NCBI GenBank assembly: GCA_030562215.1
Contig: JAUPFL010000002.1
Location: 310,001 to 374,000, forward strand
Length of the DNA stretch: 64,000 bases
Direction of reading: 5' to 3'
From: Peribacillus frigoritolerans
Lineage (GTDB): Bacteria; Bacillota; Bacilli; Bacillales; DSM-1321
Below the pieces are notes generated by a model. That model was not told the origin of the DNA. It searched no databases and saw only the letters and a program-made list of their open reading frames with translations. Numbering within the stretch: the stretch's first letter is position 1; each line of letters starts with the position of its first letter. Shown here piece by piece: positions 58,026-64,000 of this stretch. Both the position numbers and the translations under genes were made by a program.

Positions 58026-58247
58026 TTGGCAATTATAATCAATATTGATGTGATGCTGGCTAAAAGGAAAATGAGTGTTACAGAACTTTCCGAGAGGGTT
58101 GGAATAACGATGGCTAATCTTTCCATATTGAAAAACGGCAAGGCAAAAGCGATTCGATTAACAACTTTGGATGCGATTTGTAAGGCTTTAGAATGTCAAC
58201 CCGGAGATATTTTAGAATACAGAAATGATGAAGACACCCAAGATTGA
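58026..58247 (+). CDS. small XRE/Cro-type DNA-binding protein (YozG-like)
   Basis: 73 residues, nearly all helix-turn-helix: DVMLAKRKMSVTELSERVGITMANLSILKNGKAKAIRLTTLDAICKALECQPGDIL. TTG 58026 has GAGGTG 8 bases upstream, inside the DUF2975 stop region. The pair is thought to form a self-regulated membrane protein/repressor unit. Confidence 0.85.
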   Translation: MAIIINIDVMLAKRKMSVTELSERVGITMANLSILKNGKAKAIRLTTLDAICKALECQPGDILEYRNDEDTQD

Positions 58248-58313
58248 AAAAGAAAGGTTTCATCAAATGGGAGTTACTCATGAATTTAACCAAAAAAAAT
58301 GGAGGCAACAATC

Positions 58314-59111
58314 ATGAGAGCACTAAAACAACTCATTCGTTTTGGTTGGGAGCAGGCCCTATCATGCTTGTTTCCTGCCGTTATTTTTGCCTCTTTGGCT
58401 TTGACAAAATTCATGCCGCTTCCCTTTTTGCCGCGGTATGACTGGCTGCTCATCATCTGCCTTCTCATGCAGTGGTGGATGCTGCGTTCCGGGCTTGAAA
58501 CACGGGATGAACTAAAGGTCATCACATTGTTCCACCTTATTGGACTTGCTCTTGAACTTTTCAAGGTACACATGGGCTCCTGGACATACCCAGAGGAAGG
58601 GTATTTCAAGATTTTTGGGGTGCCTCTATATAGCGGATTCATGTACGCAAGTGTAGCGAGTTACCTTTGCCAGGCGTGGAGGAGGTTAAAGGTTGAGCTG
58701 GTCAAGTGGCCGCCGTTTTTAGTCGTTGTCCCTCTTGCAGCTGCGATTTATTTGAATTTTTTCACCCACCATTATTGGATTGATGTTCGTTGGTGGTTAT
58801 CTGGACTTGTCATCATCGTCTTTTGGCGGGCATGGGTCACATACGAAGTTGGTGGAACTCGTTATCGTATGCCAATTGCACTTTCTTTTGTACTCATCGG
58901 ATTTTTTATATGGATAGCCGAAAATATCGCAACGTTCTTTGGAGCTTGGGAATATCCAAACCAAACCGATGCATGGAGTCTCGTTCATCTAGGAAAGGTA
59001 AGCTCATGGCTCTTATTAGTGATTGTCAGCTTTCTAATAGTAGCGACGCTAAAACAGGTTAAGGGGAAAGATTCCGCTGTGATGGATGCTGGTTCAATTT
59101 TCATAAAATGA
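58314..59111 (+). CDS. DUF817 membrane protein
   Basis: 265 residues, seven or eight membrane helices. Conserved pieces: IRFGWEQALSCLFPAVIF, MGSWTYPEEGYFKIFGVPLYSGFMYASVASYLCQAWRR and WIAENIATFFGAWEYPNQTDAW. The paired W-Y-P boxes are typical of DUF817 and related carotenoid-like integral membrane proteins. ATG 58314 has TGGAGG ahead. Function unknown. Intact. Confidence 0.82.
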   Translation: MRALKQLIRFGWEQALSCLFPAVIFASLALTKFMPLPFLPRYDWLLIICLLMQWWMLRSGLETRDELKVITLFHLIGLALELFKVHMGSWTYPEEGYFKIFGVPLYSGFMYASVASYLCQAWRRLKVELVKWPPFLVVVPLAAAIYLNFFTHHYWIDVRWWLSGLVIIVFWRAWVTYEVGGTRYRMPIALSFVLIGFFIWIAENIATFFGAWEYPNQTDAWSLVHLGKVSSWLLLVIVSFLIVATLKQVKGKDSAVMDAGSIFIK

Positions 59112-59135
59112 TTTCACGCAAGAAAATAAATAAGT

Positions 59136-59186
59136 AAAGACGACACATTGATGGGATATATCTAAATTGTGCCGTCTTTGTTTTTC
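59136..59186 (+). terminator. terminator after DUF817
   Basis: AAAGACGACACA / TGTGCCGTCTTTG stem with T-rich tail. Confidence 0.75.
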
Positions 59187-59206
59187 TCTATGCTTTTATA
59201 TCATTC

Positions 59207-59521
59207 CTATGAAACAAGTTTTAATCCCACTGCTGCGCCAAGGACCATGGCTATAAAAACGACCCTGCGCCAATCTTTGGATTCCCCGTATAAGAGCATC
59301 CCGATTATCGCTCCGCCTGATGCGCCGATCCCTGTCCAGATCGCGTAAGCCGTCCCCATCGGCAAGGTTTTCATGGCATAAGCAAGAAAAAGGAAACTTG
59401 CTCCAAATCCGATGAATAACAGCAGCAAGGATTGCCAATTCCGGTCTTTGTGCAATTTATTTATCATCGCAACCCCAAACATCTCAAATAGCCCCGCAAA
59501 GATTAAAGAGACCCAAGCCAT
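59207..59521 (-). CDS. ykkD: SMR-family efflux subunit YkkD
   Basis: 104 residues, four membrane helices, intact. Small multidrug resistance signature: IFAGLFEMFGVAMI with the essential Glu near residue 13, then AYAIWTGIGASGGAIIGMLLYGE. Partner of YkkC, whose gene ends where this begins (59521). Paired SMR proteins controlled by guanidine-I riboswitches export guanidinium. Confidence 0.88.
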   Translation of the reverse strand: MAWVSLIFAGLFEMFGVAMINKLHKDRNWQSLLLLFIGFGASFLFLAYAMKTLPMGTAYAIWTGIGASGGAIIGMLLYGESKDWRRVVFIAMVLGAAVGLKLVS

Positions 59522-59862
59522 TATGATTCATCCCCTTTCTCCGCCTTATCATCCGTCACTAGCTTCAAGCCGATCACCCCTGATAATAAGAGGAGGATCA
59601 ATAGCGTTTTGCTCAGCTTGAAGGATTCGCCAAACAAAATGATTTCGGAAAAAACGGTCCCGGCTGTACCCATCCCGACAAAAACGGCATATACCGTTCC
59701 GACAGGAAGCTTCCTGCCAGCCATTATCATCAAGTAAAAACTGATGATGATCGAAATGACCGTTCCAGACCAAGTCCAATAGTCATCTGCATGTTTTAAG
59801 CCAATCACCCAAAATACTTCAAAAAAAGCTGCAATGAATACTTTAATCCAGTTTGTGCTCAT
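59521..59862 (-). CDS. ykkC: SMR-family efflux subunit YkkC
   Basis: 113 residues, four membrane helices, intact. [20 protein letters not shown] carries the essential Glu near residue 15; the next helices include [27 protein letters not shown] lies 7 bases ahead of the ATG. First gene of the ykkCD pair, directly behind its riboswitch. Confidence 0.9.
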   Translation of the reverse strand: MSTNWIKVFIAAFFEVFWVIGLKHADDYWTWSGTVISIIISFYLMIMAGRKLPVGTVYAVFVGMGTAGTVFSEIILFGESFKLSKTLLILLLLSGVIGLKLVTDDKAEKGDES

Positions 59863-59891
59863 GACGCACCTCCGATTTTATTCTTTACCAA

Positions 59892-60022
59892 AAAAACAAA
59901 AAGCCCAAGAGATAACTGTTAAACAGTTTCTCCCAGGCTTTTATCCTTCCGTGACACAGCATGCTGTGAGTTTTCTCTCGGACCAGACCAGTAATAAGAC
60001 GCACTGCGGAACCCTAGAAAAC
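59892..60022 (-). promoter_or_regulatory. guanidine-I (ykkC) riboswitch with terminator
   Basis: Read on the minus strand, the leader contains the ykkC-RNA landmarks CTAGGGTTCCGC, GGTCTGGTCCGAGAGAAAA, then CACGGAAGGATAAAAGCCTG. It ends in a terminator stem AAGCCTGGGAGA / TCTCTTGGGCTT with T-run (59897-59940). Guanidinium binding prevents terminator formation, so the efflux genes are made. Confidence 0.93.
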
Positions 60023-60046
60023 CTTTGACATATGCAATTACTTTTC

Positions 60047-60074
60047 ATTATACATACTTTTTGAACTTACTCAA
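60047..60074 (-). promoter_or_regulatory. promoter of the riboswitch-ykkCD transcript
   Basis: On the minus strand TTGAGT (60069-60074), 16-base spacer, TATAAT (60047-60052), just ahead of the aptamer. Confidence 0.75.
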
Positions 60075-60811
60075 GGTAAAAGTTTTGCCAAGTGCCATGC
60101 CGATTTTAGCCTCATATCCGGATATGTGCCGGAACGTTTGCAGCTTGGGGGACTAAACATAACATCAAAAAATGCACTTCATCTGAATACAGCAGAGCGC
60201 AGTGAGTTGCACTGCGTCAATTTTATCGAGGGACATGATCTTAAAGCAAGACTTGGTAATCCTTCATGAATTTTCACTTATATATATGGAATGAAATCAT
60301 TGGAACGTTTTTTGAGGGTTTGTTAATCTGATCGTTGATTTCCCAGGCACTCACTTTCCGCGGGCGTTCCGCCCTCGGCGCTCGCCTGGGGGTCTCCCTT
60401 GGACACGCTTTTCCCGCAGGAGTCACTATAGGCAAACTGGCTTTTCTTCGAATTTGAATATAGTCCGGAGGGGTTCGGAATGGCCTCTTCCCGAACCATG
60501 ATTATAAAATGGACTAGGTTATCCTTCATGATTTTATATTGTTTTATGCAACCCTCATTAGTTTAAAGAAATTTGCGACAACAAACTGACTAGCCGAGTG
60601 CGCGGAGAGGAATCTGAAACAACTGAACGGTTTTTAAAAACAATATCTTCCAGTTTATGTTTTGCCAGGTAACGAACATCGATATAATGAAAGAATAGAT
60701 ATGTTAGTGTAAACGGATGAGGAACATGCAAGGGGATCCAGGTCAATTTTTCGGACCTTTACAAAGAATGCTAATATAAAATAGATTGCAGTGGGAAAGT
60801 AGGTGGCTCTT
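60075..60811. other. long intergenic region with a dispersed repeat
   Basis: About 740 bases without a supported gene. It contains the G+C-rich repeat at 60352-60424. The right end must hold the promoter of the response-regulator operon; AGGTGG at 60800-60805 is its ribosome binding site. Confidence 0.55.
60352..60424. repeat. dispersed G+C-rich repeat (module B)
   Basis: CTTTCCGCGGGCG (60354) through CCCTCGGCGC and GGACACGC to CCCGCAGGAGTC (60413-60424). Related to 19593-19667: same flanks and order, with about a dozen differences. Dispersed blocks of this kind are familiar in Bacillaceae genomes. Confidence 0.8.
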
Positions 60812-61500
60812 ATGGAGAAACAGGTACATATTTTAATTGTTGAAGATGATAATGATATTAGTGGATTGCTTTGCAATATGATGAAAAAAGTGGATATGTC
60901 CCTCAGCCGGCATTTTCAGGGACGGAAGCAATATTGTACGTAGAGAAAAAGAAATGGGATATGGTGTTGTTGGATTTAATGCTGCCAGGAATGGACGGGG
61001 AGGAAGTTCTTCGTAAAATCAGGGAGCATCATCATGTCCCTGTTTTGATTATTTCCGCAAAAGGAGAACAGCAAACGAAAATAAATGGTTTGCGCGCAGG
61101 GGCAGATGACTTCATTACGAAGCCATTTGATATTGAAGAAGTAATGGCAAGAATAGATGCCCATTTAAGAAGATCTTCAACCATGAAAAGAATAGAGGAA
61201 AAGAACCAGCTTACGTATAGAGGCATTACAGTGGATACTGATACGAAAATAGTTATCTTAAATGACTTTAAGGTAATACTGACGGCAAGAGAGTACGCCA
61301 TTTTAGAATTACTTATTTCCTATCCTCAAAAAATATTTTCAAAAGCAAATGTGTTTGAAGCGGTTTGGGGAGATGATTATTTAAGGGATGAGAATACGGT
61401 GAACGTCCATATGAGTAATCTGAGAAGTAAATTGGCTAAAGCGAGCCCAAATGAAGAGTATATTGAAACCATTTGGGGAATGGGATATCGCTTAAAATAA
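60812..61500 (+). CDS. OmpR-family response regulator, frameshifted
   Basis: About 229 residues after repair. Receiver domain with VEDDND near residue 10, phospho-acceptor in VLLDLMLPGMDG near residue 55 and Lys in ITKPFD near residue 105, then a winged-helix domain (ILTAREYAILELLISYPQKIFSKANVFEAVWG, NVHMSNLRSKL, IWGMGYRL). The N-terminal 25 residues are in another frame; a run of six A near 60882-60887 needs one more to give MMKKSGYVPQP. First gene of a regulator-ABC-kinase unit. Confidence 0.85.
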
Positions 61501-61580
61501 CTTAAGGTTTTCTTAAGGTTTTCTTTATAATCCCTTATGATTTTCATTTTATGATGAATCACAGATAAGGGAGGAAAAAA

Positions 61581-62503
61581 ATGAGCGAATATATATTAAG
61601 GACATCCGGTTTATCAAAAAAATATAAACATACCACTGCATTAAATAACGTGAATCTATCTATCAAAAAAGGTGCCATATATGGCTTCATTGGTCAAAAT
61701 GGAGCAGGGAAGTCAACCTTCATTAAACTTGTGGCAGGATTAGCCTTTGCAAGTGAGGGAAGCATTGAACTATTTGGCGAAATCGATCCAAAAAATTGAT
61801 TGAAGCAAGAAAAAGAGTCGGAACCATTATTGAAGGGCCAGCTTTATTTCCTCATATGACTGCTAAGCAAAACCTGGAAGTCCATCGAGTGCAAAGAGGC
61901 ATTCCCGGAAAAGAATGCATCGAAAAAACGTTAGCGCTTGTAGGGCTGCAGCATACAGGAAAGAAAAAAACGAGAAATTTTTCATTAGGTATGAAACAAA
62001 GGTTAGGACTGGCGATGGCGTTGTTGTCAGAGCCTGAATTTCTTATTTTGGATGAACCGATAAACGGCTTAGATCCAATGGGAGTAGTCGAAATCCGTGA
62101 GTTGCTATTAAAGTTAAACCGTGAGAAAGGAATTACGATTCTTATTTCCAGTCATATCTTAAGCGAATTGAATTTATTGGCAACTCATTATGGAATCATT
62201 CACGATGGGAAATTATTAGAGGAGTTAACAGCGAAAGATTTACAAGAAAAATGTCAGCATTATTTACACATAAAAGTAGACAAGCCACATCAAGGAGTAG
62301 CAGTGCTGGAAGAAGAATTAGGTACGAAAGAATTTGAAGTAATGCCTGATGGAATCATCAAATTATATAAGTATGTAGGTGAACCAGGCCTTGTTTCTAC
62401 AACATTAGCAGCGAATGGGGCAGTGATTGAGCAGTTTATGCCAATGGGTGAAGATTTAGAAGAATACTTTACAAAGCTTATTGGGGGCGGCAACGATGAA
62501 TAA
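61581..62503 (+). CDS. ABC exporter ATPase (lantibiotic-immunity/BcrA type), frameshifted
   Basis: About 307 residues after repair. Walker A GQNGAGKST near residue 40, Q-loop IIEGPALFPHMTAKQNL, signature FSLGMKQRLGLA, Walker B FLILDEPINGLDP, switch ISSHILSEL. The short FSLGMKQR signature and GPALFPHMT loop are typical of the BcrA/SpaF/NukF ATPases of peptide-antibiotic resistance exporters. The break is at the run of six A near 61791-61796, needing one more (DPKKLIEARKR). The permease gene overlaps its end by 8 bases. Confidence 0.85.
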
Positions 62504-63254
62504 TCTTATAAAAGCGGAATTGTATAAGCTAAAACATGATCGCTCCTTCTGGGCTATTACATTAACCATTATATTAATAGGAATTCTTGCTCCCAGTGAG
62601 ATGCTAGTTAGGGGTACTAGTGGAGAGATGAAAGGAATAGACGTTGTGATAGCGTTTGTTAATCAGAATGAACTTGTATTGAAATATGCCCCGTGTATTT
62701 TGGCTGGATTTTTTATTTCAAGTGATTATTCAACAGGTGTGATGAAAAATATGATATCCGGTGGAAATAAAAGAATGGAAATCGTTCTTGCAAAACTGTC
62801 AGTCTTCACGATCGGTGCAATCATTATTTCTATCTTATTCCCACTTGTCCTTTGGATAGTGTCCACTGTATTTTTTGGATCAGGGTCGCATTTATTCCCT
62901 AATATGTCTGTAGTGGAAAGTATTGTTCCAATGATCGGATTACTTGCTTTGTATGGGGCGGCATTTGCTTCGTTTATGACACTCATAGGACTCATCTTTA
63001 CAGATAGTGGAAAGACCATTTCGTTTTTATTTGTGTTCACTTTCGGACTGGAGGTTGCATTTTCAATATTCTCGAAAAACTCCCCCATCATTCAAACGAT
63101 ATATGATCATAGCATCATTAAATTAACAAAAGATATCCCTACTGCCATACTTGAACAAACAGAGTTATTTACGATGCTTATTGTTCCAATTTTAACTTTT
63201 GCCGTATGTGCAATAGGATGCTGCTTTGTATTTTCCCGCAAAGAAATCAAGTAA
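62496..63254 (+). CDS. ABC exporter permease, lantibiotic-immunity type
   Basis: 252 residues, six membrane helices (ABC-2 type). Opening NNLIKAELYKLKHDRSFW, cytoplasmic turn SDYSTGVMKNMISGGNKRMEIVLAKL (characteristic of this permease group), and end CAIGCCFVFSRKEIK. ATG 62496 has GGGGGCGG ahead. Forms an exporter with the ATPase before it. Substrate unknown, probably a cell-wall-active peptide. Confidence 0.85.
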   Translation: MNNLIKAELYKLKHDRSFWAITLTIILIGILAPSEMLVRGTSGEMKGIDVVIAFVNQNELVLKYAPCILAGFFISSDYSTGVMKNMISGGNKRMEIVLAKLSVFTIGAIIISILFPLVLWIVSTVFFGSGSHLFPNMSVVESIVPMIGLLALYGAAFASFMTLIGLIFTDSGKTISFLFVFTFGLEVAFSIFSKNSPIIQTIYDHSIIKLTKDIPTAILEQTELFTMLIVPILTFAVCAIGCCFVFSRKEIK

Positions 63255-63271
63255 GAAAAAAGGGGAGGCAA

Positions 63272-64000
63272 ATGATCCATTTAACAGCACTATGTATGTT
63301 CATAGCGATTGTTTTTCTCTTCCGGCTTTTTTCCATGAAGCGAGAAATGAAAAGAATGACGAAACAGCTTCAAGCTTATCGTTATCGATATACAGAAAAG
63401 AAATTGGATATTGAATATTTTGATCGGGATATCGAAAAACTGGCGGTGGAAATCAATGGCTATTTTGATTCCATGATGGAGATGAAGGTGGAACAAAAGC
63501 GAACGGAAGAGACATTGAAGCAGGCGATTGCCAATATGTCGCATGATTTGCGAACGCCACTAACTTCCATTTTAGGTTATATTCAGCTGTTGGAAGATGA
63601 GCACTTAACTATAGAAGAAAGAGCAGAGTATATTGGAATTGTCAAAAGGCGAACGAAAAGATTACAAGATTTGCTCAATGAATTTTTCGAATTATCTATA
63701 GTGGAATCCATGGACTATGAGCTGCAGTTTCAAACATTCCATCTTAATCAGAGTATTTGGGAAGTGCTCATGAACTACTATGATGCGTTTCATGAGCGAC
63801 AGTTACAAGTGGATATCGACATGCCTGATGAAGAGATAATGTTATATGCAGATCCATCGGCAGTAATAAGAGTTGTTGAAAATTTAGTGAGTAATGTTCT
63901 TAAACATGCAAGTGGTGCGGTAGAGATATCATTAAAGGAAGAATCATCTTCCATTGTCTTTACTATTCGTAACAAAACAGATGTGATGACTGAACAAGAT
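63272..64000 (+). CDS. sensor histidine kinase, 3' truncated by the window edge
   Basis: At least 243 residues; no stop before the edge. Short N-terminal membrane helix (ALCMFIAIVFLFRLF), a coiled coil, the His box ANMSHDLRTPLTSILGY near residue 90, and the N-box region VVENLVSNVLKHASG near residue 207. The G boxes must lie beyond the window. ATG 63272 has GGGGAGG 6 bases upstream, 17 bases after the permease stop. Completes an OmpR regulator/ABC/kinase unit of the peptide-resistance type. Confidence 0.85.
   Translation, partial: MIHLTALCMFIAIVFLFRLFSMKREMKRMTKQLQAYRYRYTEKKLDIEYFDRDIEKLAVEINGYFDSMMEMKVEQKRTEETLKQAIANMSHDLRTPLTSILGYIQLLEDEHLTIEERAEYIGIVKRRTKRLQDLLNEFFELSIVESMDYELQFQTFHLNQSIWEVLMNYYDAFHERQLQVDIDMPDEEIMLYADPSAVIRVVENLVSNVLKHASGAVEISLKEESSSIVFTIRNKTDVMTEQD

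Overview
The window looks like chromosomal DNA of a spore-forming Bacillaceae bacterium. The best guess is the Peribacillus (Bacillus simplex) group, but the species is inferred from gene content and moderately low G+C, not proven. Supporting marks are a gerK-type germination operon, the spore protein YyaC, a rocR/rocADG arginine cluster with sigma-54 promoters, a T-box leader, a ykkC guanidine-I riboswitch, ykkCD and catDE. No phage, insertion sequence, CRISPR, rRNA or tRNA was found.

Layout. 1-3.2 kb: end of liaR, an MFS transporter and small genes. 3.4-5.1 kb: T-box-controlled amino-acid permease. 5.3-7.4 kb: PAP2 protein and a putative HExxH metalloprotein. 7.5-10.9 kb (minus): cystine symporter tcyP and an ECF sigma/DUF4179 anti-sigma pair. 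11.2-16.5 kb: acetyltransferase, VOC protein, and a first CitS/CitT/CitMHS citrate module. 16.6-22.5 kb: yyaC, a Cys-cluster/pentapeptide protein, a MerR-TipAS regulator, cutC and two tandem secreted DUF2690 proteins. 22.5-24.8 kb: alkylation-repair block (adaA-ogt divergent from alkA). 24.9-30.3 kb: a small Pro-rich protein and a second CitS/CitT/CitMHS module interrupted by an AraC regulator. 31.0-35.9 kb: five-gene Nik/Cnt-type metal ABC importer. 36.1-38.2 kb: catD-catE-azoreductase operon with a CatR-type operator. 38.3-44.5 kb: rocR divergent from rocA-rocD-rocG plus a lipoyl-like protein. 45-49.6 kb: DUF975, P450, PAP2 and DedA proteins. 49.7-54 kb: gerKA-gerKC-gerKB plus a small membrane gene. 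54.1-57.3 kb: SWIM/SNF2 helicase. 57.5-60.1 kb: DUF2975/XRE pair, DUF817, and ykkCD behind its riboswitch. 60.8-64 kb: response regulator, two-gene ABC exporter and histidine kinase, running off the right edge.

The most striking global property is that about 43 reading-frame breaks interrupt 26 otherwise good genes. Almost every break is repaired by adding one base to a short homopolymer, and after repair the gene lengths come out divisible by three. This is the signature of an unpolished assembly, not mass pseudogenization. One such error makes gerKA and gerKC look like a single fused gene. Broken genes are therefore given here as one full-length feature each, with the positions of the breaks.

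No convincing new multi-gene system was found. The most interesting unexplained signals are two distant arrays of 20-22-bp repeats sharing an ACTCGTGA core, a set of modular dispersed repeats, paired direct repeats in the adaA/alkA promoter region, the paired RocR-like operators, two paralogous citrate sensing modules 13 kb apart, and a HExxH protein of unknown family.
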